DNA of 47,937 nt from Pigoraptor vietnamica. Lineage: Eukaryota > Opisthokonta > Filasterea. Numbering within the stretch: position 1 is the first letter of the stretch; every line of letters starts with the position of its first letter. The notes under the pieces were generated by a model. It had not been told where the DNA came from and did no database searches. It saw nothing but the letters and a program-made list of their open reading frames with translations. The position numbers and the translations under genes are program-made. Location of the stretch: contig CALSCQ010002033.1 in the NCBI GenBank assembly GCA_943704525.1, positions 1 through 47,937 on the forward strand, given 5' to 3'. This document shows positions 22,992 to 33,900 of this stretch, piece after piece.

Positions 22992-24792
22992 TCATTCTCC
23001 CTTCCGCTTGCTCTTCTTGATCGAGTGATACGCCGCAAGACGGCTCGCCGAGATGCCCGCAGCTGCAGCCCCATCTTCTTTCCTCCGCTTGTGGCCGTCC
23101 TTCTTTCCACTGCCGCCGCTCTTTCGTGCAACGACGTCCCCCTCGCCCCCCTTCTTCGCCTTTGGCGTGCGGTCGGTGGCAGCGTCGCCGTCCTCATCCT
23201 CTCGCTTGCGCTTGCGATCTTTATGCTTCTCGGTGTCGCCGTTGTCGCGTGCGAAGCCGCCGTCTCCGCCCTTTCCTTCGCGCCTGCGTTCCTTCTTCCA
23301 TTGGTCGCCGCCTCCACCCTCTTTTTTGTGCGTGTGCCCGCTGCCGCCGCCGCGCACATCCGCAAAAAAGCCTGCACAGAGAAGCGAATCGTCAATCGAC
23401 AACATTGAGCGGTCGAACCTTCACTTTCCCGCAAGCGCTGCGCTGCTCTGAGCATACCGAACGACCACCGACCTTTTGACCTGAGACTGCTCAAAACCGA
23501 CGCCTTCTTCTTCGCGTCCTCGGCCACCTTGCGATACTTCTTGGCGTCCCTTCGCTCCTCCTCCTCCGTGCGGTACTGGTACGCCTTCTTCAGCGACGCC
23601 CATTGGTTCAGCTCCTTGTCGTCGGCCTCGAGGATTTCGTCCACGGCGAGCCCAAAGTCGTTCGCGGGGACGGTGCGGTACTTGAAACGCGTGGGCAGAT
23701 CACCAATCTGCGTGGTGGGAGAAGCAGACGGTCAGCACAGCAGATACAGATACGCAATACGCACACTCGCACACACACAATCATAAGATTGCACTTGGAC
23801 AGCCATCGCAGTACGTTTGTGTACGCGTGAGTGTGCATGCACATTGCGTGTGCCGCGCCTGTGCGTGTGAACTCACCATGTCCTCATAATCGAGCTTGTA
23901 GTATTCGTCAAAGTACTTCTCAAACGACATCTTCGTCGGATCAAACTTCGGCTTTTCCTTCGCCACAGCGCGCGCAACCGCCGACTGCTTTCGTCCCTTC
24001 AGCGGCTCAGCGGACGCCACGGTGGACGCTGCTGCGAACGCGAATTGGAACAACGGAAACAACGTCACGCCACACGATCCTGAAGTCATCCCTCGCACAA
24101 AAATTCAAACCGCACGTCCTCCGCACCTTTCTTTCCATCGCCCGCAGCCTTTGCCTCGGTCGCTTCTTCACCCGTAAAGTCGGCGTCCATGTCGACGTCG
24201 GCGTCTGTTGCCTCAGCGCTCTTCTTCTTCTTCTTCTTCTTCTTTTTCTTCTTGTCCTTTCCCTCGCCCGTCGGCGCATACGCCTCATCCTGAAGCACAC
24301 ACGCAGCGAATTACGCCCTCGCGCAAGGTGAAGGAAGAGGGCCGCCCTCCGTGCGGCCCCAACAATGCAACGCAACGCGCCATTCACGCACGCCATTTCA
24401 TCCGAAACATAGGACGCGCGCTTGCTCTCACACAAAAAGAGGTGACGTGGACACCAAGTATCACGCAACACTCCATGCATGCACGCCGTCTCACCTCGTC
24501 CGCCACAGGGGCATACGGCTCCTCGCCTTCGCCCTCGTCGCCCAAGTCCCCGCGAATGTCATCGCCAACGATTTCGCGGAGTTTTTCGTCGTCCAATCGC
24601 GGGTCAAATGATGGCTGCGTGACGGAACGGAGAGAGAAAAGCAAAATTGTTGGCGTTCGAAGTACGAGTGCCTTAGCACGTGCGAGGTGAAAACATGTGG
24701 GCACTCCATGGCCACCCTGCTCAAACACGCATGCACGCACACAATCGCGCACACACGCAGGCACGCACGCACACGCACACACCCACACACAC

Positions 24793-24845
<53 letters not shown>

Positions 24846-26613
24846 CACGCACGCACATACACACACACACACACACACAACGTCCACCCACGTCCGCCTC
24901 GTCCTCTCCGTAGTAGTCGTCGTTGAATAGCTCGCGCATCTTGCGGTCGTGCGCCTCCGGATCAAAGTCGCCCTCAAGGTCAATGTCCCCAAACTTTTCG
25001 AGTGCCTCGTCTGTCACCTCAAGACCTGCAGTCCAGTCCAACGGTGAACAAACACGCGCAAGCCCATCCTGTTCGTGCGAGCCGCAACTCACGCGCACAC
25101 GCACACCCGCCAAGTGCCTGCTGCAAGCGACATCACAAAAGACCGCCGCTCCCCCCAACCCGCGCGACATCTTCACGCGACGCACCTTCGTCCGCAAGCA
25201 CATTGTGCCCGCTGATCTCCGTGATGGTCTTGAGCTTTTCGAGGATCTCCCTCTTCTTCAGGCTCTTCAGCCGCTTGAGCTCGTGCGCCTTGCGCTCCTT
25301 CTCCGCCTTCTTGCGCTCCGCCTTCTCCAGGCGCTTCTCCCGCCGCTTGTCGTCCTTCCTGCGGACGCTGTCCTCAATGTTGCGCGGGTACGACATGATC
25401 TGGTCGCCGCCGGGCTCCTCGAAACGGAAGTTGTACTTGCGCTCAAACTGCTCGCTCTCCTCCACGGCCTCCTCGTCTTCCGTGTCGCTCACGTCGCTGC
25501 CGCCCACAATCTCCTTGTACGACGGCAGCCGGCTCGAGTCGGACTCCGCCCAGCCCTTCCCGAGCACATAATCGCGCAGAAAGCGCTCGTTCTCGTCGAG
25601 GTTCGGGTCCGTCCAGTAGCGGCGCAGCGTCTCCATCTCAGACACGAGGGCCTTGTCCTTCACGCCGCCCTCGCCGCGGAGCCACTTGCGGTAGTCTTCC
25701 TCTTCGCGCTCCTTCTCTTCCTCCGTCTTGTTGCGCAGTTTGAACAGGCCACCGCCGCCTTCTTCGTCCTCTTCGTCGCTCGCGGCCTGCTCGTCGTCAG
25801 AGTTGAAGCTCGCGAGAAATTTGCGCTTGAGATCGTCCTGCTCCTCGGCGTACGCCGGCGCGCCGCGCTTGGAGCCTCGTTTCCTGTCGTCCTTTTCTTC
25901 ATCGTCGCTGTCACTCACGAACGCCTCTGCGCCCTTTTCGAGGAGTCGCTGCCGCTCGTAGTCCTTCAAGTACATCGGCTTCTCCTGTGGCGCACACATG
26001 ACTCGATGTCACATAGAAATATATGAACGTCCTAACAACACACACGATGCACACTATCCATGCACACGCCCACATTGCCCACACCACAACGCTATCCCAT
26101 TTTTCCCACCTTCTTCTGCTTTTTCGCCTTGTCCGCCGTCTCGGCCTCTGGCTCGTTACCGAAAAACTTCGTGTTCTTGTCGTAGATGCGCGGATCCTTC
26201 TTCTTAATCAGCGCAATCGTGCGGAAGATTTGCTCCTCCACGCGCGGCGTGAGCAACTCGGCGTCTTCATCCTCCTCCTCACCCGAAGAGCTCTCCTCGT
26301 CGTCGCCGTACTGCGTTTGGACTGCGCTTTGGAGTCAGTCGAGTCGATCGCCCGCCATCACCAACGGGACGCTCGGCGCAGTGTGGCAGACTACAGGAAC
26401 AACCACGGCACAAGCCGGCAATGAAGATGCACAGCTGTACAGAAGCACAGGCACGAAAGACTGGAGACGTAAGTCGGCGTGACACGATGCGCATCGCGAC
26501 GGACACCCACGCTTGCTGAGTTCCTCGCGCTGCTTCTTCTTCTCATAAGACTCGGCAAACTTCTTGTTGACGGTGAGCGACAGTTCGCCCCCGTCGTCAG
26601 AGTCGGACAGCAT
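22992..26613 (-). CDS. KRI1: KRI1, 40S ribosome biogenesis factor
   Basis: KRI1 works with KRR1 in the nucleolus in 18S rRNA processing. Exons (minus strand): 26613-26511, 26321-26110, 25984-25186, 25025-24892, 24614-24495, 24289-24127, 24031-23877, 23707-23473, 23371-22992, giving about 766 residues. Diagnostic blocks in order are IALIKKKDPRIYDKNTKFFG, KPMYLKDYERQRLLEKG, RRYWTDPNLDENERFLRDYV, FERKYNFRFEEPG, SYPRNIEDSVRRKDDKR, GDFDPEAHDRKMRELF, FEKYFDEYYKLDYEDM and LPTRFKYRTVPANDFGL. A run of 11 Lys (at about 24215-24250) and acidic tracts are typical of nucleolar proteins. The C-terminal exon is Gly/Lys/Arg rich and poorly conserved. One intron carries an (AC)23 tract. It is convergent with UBE2U. 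Confidence 0.94.
24795..24841 (+). repeat. (AC)23 microsatellite in a KRI1 intron
   Basis: A pure run on the plus strand, which reads GT in the sense of the minus-strand KRI1 gene, in the intron between 24892-25025 and 24495-24614. Confidence 0.93.
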
Positions 26614-26841
26614 TCTCGCAAGGTGCGATTAGACGCACACAAGCGCAAAGCTCATAAACGCGGTTCTGCGCCACCTCTTTTCTCCCCATTTCCACTTCGG
26701 CTTTGCACGTGCTGACGCCCACATCGTGCAAATCCATTCCCGAAGTCATCTCATAGTTAGTGTACCGCCGCAGTAAGTAGAGAATTTTTTGTTTTGAAGA
26801 GTACTAAACGCGGCACCCGAAGCCATGCGCGCGCAGCTGTT

Positions 26842-27629
26842 TCAGTGTGCGGTGGCCTGTGAGGCTCCAATGTGCTGCATGCTGAAGAGTGCGGCGTAGT
26901 ACTCGCTGCCCTTCTCCCCGAGTGTGCGTATCTCGTCCATCAGGGCCTCTGCAGAGGGCGTTTGTGATCAGAAAGAGCCTTTTCGACACGCACAGCGCGA
27001 ACTTACGATGCGTTTTCGTCCATACATTCACCGCCGTTTGCGCACAGTAAGATCATGCACGCGGAGGCGAAATGAATGCTCTGGCAATGTAACTGTGAAA
27101 ATGGATCGTACCGATGCGCTCGAGTGCGCCTGTGATGCCAGCGACCTTGGCGCCGTAGTGCTTCTCAAAGTAGTACTCGGACTCGTTGAACGCCTGGCAC
27201 GCGTTCTCCAATATCGCGGACGCCTGCTTGTTGAACTCCTCGGCGTAGGCTGCGCAAGCCCCTCACAACAGGCAACCGTTAAAGTCGAAATGCACACGGC
27301 ATCATTTCTCACACCAACGCGGTTGTTCTTTCAGAGTCCGACCCACCCTGAAACGCGGCGTGATTGCGCGCGCGGTACGCGTTCAGCTTTTCGACGACGT
27401 CCCCGAGCTGATCCTTGATCGAGGCATGCACGACCCGCGGCTCGGCGCTCGGCGGCACCACAAAGTCCCCCGCAGCGACGCACTGAAACTCGCTCAGCGG
27501 CGCGTCGCCTTCGCCCATTTCGCATCCGTCGCCATACGCCGTCCCGGTGCCCTCCACTTGGGCCGAGTACTCGTCGCCAGGGGGCTGAGACGGCGCGGTG
27601 GCAGGGTTGTCGCACGCGATGTCCTCCAT
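26842..27629 (-). CDS. Unrecognised 175-residue protein with helical C-terminal half
   Basis: Exons (minus strand): 27629-27347, 27249-27112, 26948-26842. All junctions are GT-AG and in phase, which argues for a real gene. The first 60 residues are acidic and low in complexity (CEMGEGDAPLSEF). From about residue 68 the chain is predicted helical with heptad-like spacing: IKDQLGDVVEKLNAYRARN, FNKQASAILENACQAFNES and IEALMDEIRTLGEKGSEYY. It ends QATAH. No signal peptide or membrane segment is visible. Size and helical make-up would suit a small subunit of a coiled-coil complex (for example BLOC-1/BORC type), but no family motif supports that. It is divergent from the helicase, with 318 bp between starts. 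Confidence 0.72.
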
Positions 27630-27947
27630 TTTTAAGACTTTCCCTCTCGGCTCCGTGCGAATCCAACTGAGTAAACGGACGCAGTGCACTCGAGTGAGAG
27701 CCAGTTGCTTTTGCTCGTTTTGCGAGAAAGCGATGTAGTACTAAGAGAACGTTGGCGCTCTGCTGATTTCTTCCGAGGTGGATCCACCCGAGTGCAGTCA
27801 CTCACGAAGCCAGCTCGCAGTCGGCTTGTCTCCCATTGGGGGTAACAGATTTCAAAATTTCCCGCCATTGCGCGCCAACAGCGACCACTGCACGCCTTCT
27901 TCTCCAATCCTGCGCCGCAGGGCCGACTGTGTCCTCGCGCAGCAGCC
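27630..27947. other. Divergent promoter region (unrecognised helical protein / SF1 helicase)
   Basis: 318 bp between two divergent start codons. No TATA box or repeat is evident, and no gene is supported here. Confidence 0.5.
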
Positions 27948-30900
27948 ATGGACCACTTCGCCTACCTCCAAGAACTGAACGCCTATCTCGAGGACGGACA
28001 CGCACGGGCGCAATCAGAGTACGAGCGCAAGTGGAGGTCGCTGGTGGCCAGCGAGTTTCGATTCGAACGCGACGCCCTCCTCGGCTGCGACTTGGCGCGT
28101 GCCACGGGTGCGTCGCAGTTCAAGCGCGTCGTCGTTGCCCTCGAGTCGCAGCGCCATCTGACTGTCGTGCAAGACGACGGCGATGGCGCGCGAACGCCTG
28201 CATCGGCGGCGGCTTTGGAAGAGCCCGACTATGGATTTGGCGCGGAGGGTGGCGCGCTCGAGTACAATCTCCTTCGCATCGTCCCTGCGCGCGACGGAGC
28301 AGAGTGGATTCTCGTGATGGCGGCGCTGTCGGGCGGAGCGCGAACGGCGTTTGGGTACCGCCTTATGAATGCAGAGTTTGTCGAGATACCTTCGGCGTGG
28401 ACATCGTTTGCGGCGCGTTACGGACGCGAGGGCGCCGTAACGTACTCTCTCGGCTGCATTCTCGGCTACATTTATCGATGGCACACGCTCTCGAACTTGG
28501 GCGCTGTGGATTCGACTTTGTTCTCGCTAATTGCGGGCGGCTATCCGCGCGATGTGCGGCGTGGACTGTGGCGAACAGGGACCAGTGCGACCGTGCGGCA
28601 TCTTGCGCTGAACGACGCGCAACGGCGCGCTGTGGAGGGACTGCAGTTTCCGATCGAGATCATCCACGGTCCCCCCGGAACAGGTGGGGTGCCTTAGATT
28701 TGACTGCCGAACCACTGTGCTAGCAAATGCGAGACTAGGTTTGACTCTGCGCGTTTTTGCTGCAGGAAAATCGACCACAATCTGCGAGGCGTTGGCGCAG
28801 AGGACGGATCCATCCGGGCGCGTCCTTGTCTGCACGACGACGAACAAGGCGATTGACAGCCTCACGGACAAGCTTTCGCGCGTCGGCTTTGGCGATCAGA
28901 TTCTCGCCGTGGGCTCGCAGTCGCGACTGGAGCCGAGCACGTGGCCTTTCCTCATGCACAATCGCATGGCCACCGCCGAGTCCGTGCGGCGCGCCACTCG
29001 CGTGCGGTCGGCCTTTGAAGTTGCGCTGGCTGCGAGCGACGCGGTGGAAGTAGCCGAGGGAACCGCGCTGGTTAGTCCGGACACGCCGGCCGCGGAGCGA
29101 GTGCGCGTTCTGCTCGCCGCTCTGCAGGACCTCGCCGCTGCCGCCGTCGACGCAGGAGGCGGCGTCGATTCTCGGGGCACCTTGCCAACGACCCAAGCTG
29201 TCGTAACGGCGAGTGACTCTGCGTGGGATGACGATGGCGTGGCGAACGAATCGACGCGTGCTCCCGTTTCAGGCGCTGACGGGGAGAGCGGCAACCTCGA
29301 GGACAAGACGGCGCAGTTCGTGCACGAAGCCCTCTCTCTCACGAACGATTCTCTGCGTTCGCTGTCGTCGGCGATGACGGGCGCGTCATGGTTCGTCGCG
29401 CCGTCTCTGCAGGTGCAGATTCGCGTGTCGCTGTGGTCACTCGGTTCGCTCCTCGAGCGTTGGGAGAGTCTCGTGCAGTCTGTCGTGGCCGCCGACCTCT
29501 GGCGAAGCTCTCGCTTCATCGTGTGCACGTGCTCAACGGCGGTCCGCCTGTCGGATCGATTGCAGCGCGATTTGGCGTCGCTGGGTGCATTCTCGGACGC
29601 GTCGCAGCAGCGGATTACCGTCGACACGGTCGTGCTGGACGAGTGCGGCGCCATGCTTGAAGTCGATGCCCTCGGAACTCTGTTGCACGGCGCGCGCACG
29701 CTCTTGCTCGTGGGCGACCACCTCCAACTCCCGCCCCTCAGCAAGTGGCGGAACGACGTGTACACCACGAGTTTGCTGGAGCGCCTAGTTGTGGCGGCCG
29801 ATGGGGGCGCCGACAGTCACAGCGGTGAGCGTCCCGTGGTCCACTTTCTCGACACACAGTGCCGAATGCCTCCGGACCAGTGCCGGATCGTGTCGGAAAT
29901 ATTCTATGGTGGCCGCCTCCACACAGCGCCGGAGAAGGAGGCCGGCTATCTCAGCGCGAGGGACGAGTATGCAAGGACGGCGACCTTTCACGACGTGTCT
30001 GGACGCGAACAGACGACTGCAGATGCGACGTTCATGAATGCGACCGAAGTTGCTGCTGTCGTTGACCACGTTGCGGATCTCTTAGCGCGCGGCGTGGGTG
30101 CGACGTCCGTGTGCGTGCTGACGTTCTATCGGGGCCAGGTGCGCGCGATATTTGCAGCGCTAAGAGCGAGAGGCAGTCCTGCGGCGGATGTGCTCGTCGC
30201 AACCGTCGACGCGATGCAGGGCCGGGAGGCGGATCACGTGATCGTCTCTTGCGTGCGGACCGAGTCCGTCGGCTTTCTTCGCGACCAGCGTCGCATCAAC
30301 GTCGCCCTCAGCCGCGCGCGCAAGGAATTGCACGTCTTTGGTGCGTCCGCGTGCCTCTCGCAGTCGCCGCACTGGCGCCGTGCGCTTGGGTTTCTCTCGT
30401 CGTCGACGCGCTTCTTCAAGACGGACGCTAGGCAGCAACGACAGCCGCCGCAACGGAAACCGGAAACTTCTCAGTTTCACAATGTGGCGACTGCGCCGCC
30501 CCTTGCGGCATCGGTGGAACCTTCCGTGCGTGACTCGCCTCCCAACGCGCGACATCCATCGAGACCTCAACATCCCGACAGTCGTGGGCGGGCAGGACCG
30601 AACGCGAGCGGTCTTGAAACAAGGCGCGACGATTTTCCCGCGCTCTCGCGCACGAAACCAAGCGCGGCCCGTGACGACTTCCCCGCGCTGACCGCATCCA
30701 CGCCCCGCGCAGTCGCGGTGCAGCCGTCGCAATCAGTTGCAGCAGCGAGCACAAGGCCCGCCGCTTCGGTCGTCGTCGCAACGGCCCCTAAGAGTAATGC
30801 ACCAACAGGGTCCGCTGGTCCTCAAACTACACCCGCACCCGCCGACGGTGGCCGCAAAATGGTGACTCTCTCCAAAAACAAGAATGCCAGGAAGGCGTGA
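27948..30900 (+). CDS. Superfamily 1 (UPF1-like) helicase
   Basis: Exons: 27948-28683 and 28766-30900, giving about 956 residues. The single intron splits the Walker A motif, which reads GPPGTGKST after splicing. Helicase motifs follow in order: VCTTTNKAIDSL (Ia), VVLDECGAMLE (II, residues about 534-544), LLLVGDHLQLPPL (III), FLDTQCRMPP (IV), VDAMQGREADHVIVSCVRT (V) and RRINVALSRARKELHVFG (VI). This is the SF1B arrangement of UPF1, SMUBP2, MOV10 and ZNFX1, so an RNA or RNA/DNA substrate is likely. The first 235 residues match no domain I know, and there is no R3H or zinc finger. The tail after about 780 is disordered and carries DDFPAL twice, a short motif seen in mRNA-regulating proteins. 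The exact subfamily is unclear. Confidence 0.88.
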
Positions 30901-30987
30901 CGCGCTGGTCGCGACGCCCCTCGCAATACAGTAACGTGAAATGGAAAACGAGGTCACAAAAGAGTTTAATAGGCCTTCGTGTTCCTC

Positions 30988-33900
30988 TCAGACGGACCGA
31001 CGCGACGAAGTCCGCCCAAAGCGAATGATAGACGTCTCCTCGACGCACAGATAGACGTCGCCAGTCGCCTGCGCCATCCCAAGGTACTCGCCGTCGCGGC
31101 ACCCAAACACCTGGCGGATCGGGCACAGCTCGCGCGGGGACGTGACAGGCGCCGCCGCAAATGAAGGACCCCGGTCGCCAACGTTGCGCACGTGCACGGC
31201 GTCGCTCGAAATGACCCACAGATTGCTGCCGTGGAGTGCTGCGCAATCGATAGACATCGGCATCAGATCGGTCACGTGCCGACAGTCGCCAGTTTTTTTT
31301 TTTTTTTTGCCGTGTGACAGCGAGCACTTACCGAAGAAGAGGGGGGCGATGCCCCACGTGATCTCGCGGTGACGGCTTCTGCGGCCAGCCTTGTCCACGA
31401 AGACACCGACGTCTGCACGAAGCGGCGGAAATGCAGGTCAATACGGCGCAATTCCAGCAGCAAAGAAAACGCCCAAGACGTGGTAAACGAACACTCACCG
31501 CTGAAGCACAACAGTATCTCGCCCTCGATCTCGAACGCTGCCATGGGAGCCGATGTTCCCGCCTTTACGCCGTAAGCAATAAAGCCGAGAGAATCGTCGG
31601 ACGGATCGAGCAGATCTGCACGACAAAAAAAAGTCAGATTGTGCATAGCAGCGACGCAAGCGGAAGTACGGGCACTCACCATTGCACGAAGCAGCACCCT
31701 CCGGCGTCGTCCGCACAAGCACGAACGTCCCCGCACCGCAGAGAAGGCCAACGGATGTGTAGGCGAGGCACGTGGGCGTCGTGGCGACAGGCACCTGCGC
31801 GCAACCGAGCCCGTTAGCATCGGCGCACTTCGGCTGCACCTCAAGACGCAACTCCGGCCCACTCACCACCACAGTTTGGCTGTACGCCCCCATGTCAGCG
31901 TCAAAGATGAAGAGGGCGACGCTCTGCGCAAAGGCAACGGCCAGGCGCCCGTCCTCCGTCGCGGCGAAGAGGTGGCACGACTCGGTTCCTTCGATGGGCG
32001 TCGGCTTGGCACCCACGCGCTCAATTTCGCCAAGTGGGATAGTATAGACAGTCCGATCTGCGCACGTGGGCACACAGCATCAGTGACAAGCACACATAAC
32101 GTACACACACACACACACACACTGATAGCAGTCGCACCCACCGGCGCGGATCACCAGCACGCCGCAGTCCGGCACAACCATCAGCGCATGAACGAGAGAA
32201 AGGCTTTCCACGACGCGGCGCAGCTGAGCCGACCGCGCGAGCGCCAGCATGCCGCTTGCAGTGCTGCTGCTGAAGGCGCCTGAGCCGCTAAGGTTGCTGC
32301 TCGCGCTCGCGCTCAATGTCGAAGAGGCAGGGACGACGGCATCCACAGGCACCGAGAACAGGCCCTCGCGCGCGCCGACGAGCAGAATTCCAGCCACCAC
32401 CACAACGGCATTCGCAGTAATGCGCAGTCCCTCGTCGTCCGATGGGAGATGAATCACGGGGAACGTGTCGAATTGCTGTGGGGACCAAAAAGTAGCGGGT
32501 CAGCCACGCACGAAAGCAGCAAGACACAATCAGTTCAGTGGGAATGAGAGGCGGTAGAGTGCCGAGAAACCGCATCGTAGCACGGGCCACACGCACCTTG
32601 TCGGCGCTGGCCGCGCGCGCGCTCGTCGCCGCCGCCTCAATGCGCATGACCCAGCGCTCCTTCGCATCCATCGACGGCGCAAGCACAAACAGGTCCGTCT
32701 CCGCGTCCGAGAGGCCAAACACGAACGGCAGGTCGCTCTGCGCCGCACGCAGCAGCTGGCTCGCCGCCACGGTCGACTGCAGCGCAAAGCGCGGGTTCGA
32801 GACGTCCATCGTGCGGACGGGCTCGACCACAAGCGAAGCCCTCTTCCCCGCACCCTTGTCGCCCGCGGGCGCAGCGCCGGGATTTGACTCGTAAAACTCG
32901 AGGCGGTTGCCGGAAAGCACGGCCCACTGCCGCACCCACCCGTAGCGCACGCCGCGCGGGTCGGGCACCTTGACCCAACCGTCGATGGCGTCCTGCGATC
33001 CAGGGCCTGCGATGTTGGGGTTCGAGTTGCTCTTCGCCTCGCCCGCCGCCCCTTCCGCAATCGACTGCTGGTGAAGCAGGTACGGGACGTCGCCGGTGCT
33101 GCCCGCAAGGCCGCCGCGGGGGCCCATGCCCGAGCGCTCGGGACGGTCGAGCAGTCCGCGAGTGCCGCCGCCGCCGCTGCCGCTGCCAATCTCGTGCATG
33201 CGCGCAAGAAAGTCCGAGGGAAGGCCGCAGGTTGCGGGCGCCGACGAGGCGCAGCGCGTGTGGAAAACCAAACCGCAGTCTGCGGAAGAGAGTATTTTTT
33301 TTTGTTTGAGCGTGTGTGTGTGTGTGTGTGCGATAGTGTGTGTGTGTGTTGTGTGGTCGTAATGGTCGTGGTGGGGGGAGCGCAAGAATACACTGCGCAC
33401 GCCACGTGTCCATCATTCTCACCGAGGCACTTCGTGTGCTTTCCAAGACCGACGGACGCCTGGCATACGGCGCAGCGGGAGGTGCGCATGACAAAGTACG
33501 AGGAGAAGCGGTGTGGGATCGAGTGCGCAATTCGCTTCGTTGGGTCGGACGATCCGGACAGCCCGTCCGCAGCCGTCGGCAGTGACGCCGCGACGGGCAC
33601 GTGAACGGTCGCAGGGGACGACGATGACATCGACAGCGCCGTGTCTGCGGACGACACCGAGGGCGAGGACGGGAGAACGGCCGGCCGCGACTTCTCCCCC
33701 TGGCTCTGACGGCGGCCGCCTATAAGGCGACGGAAGGACGCGTTGACCGACACGCGGCGGCGCTGCTTCTCGCTGTCGTCGCCTCCCAACAGTGCCGCGC
33801 ACTTCTGCTTCCACATGGCAGCTGAAAATCGAGAGAGTGCGAGCAAATAAATGAGCGAAAAAGTCTTCGCCGTTGCAAGTGAAGCACAAGACAAGCACAA

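Noticed and set aside
24680-24930. CRISPR-like or satellite array
   Set aside because: It is a simple AC microsatellite with no spacers, within an intron of a eukaryotic gene.
28684-30900. Helicase core as a separate gene starting at an ATG at 28684
   Set aside because: That start lies in the intron. Splicing 28683 to 28766 rebuilds Walker A exactly, so it is one gene with the upstream exon.
31795-31866. Treating this 72-bp stretch as coding in the MRCK-like CNH domain
   Set aside because: It is open in frame, but it has a GTGAGT donor, a GCTAAC branch-like site and a CGCAG acceptor. Removing it gives a smoother CNH sequence (VVVPVATTP), so I treat it as an intron.
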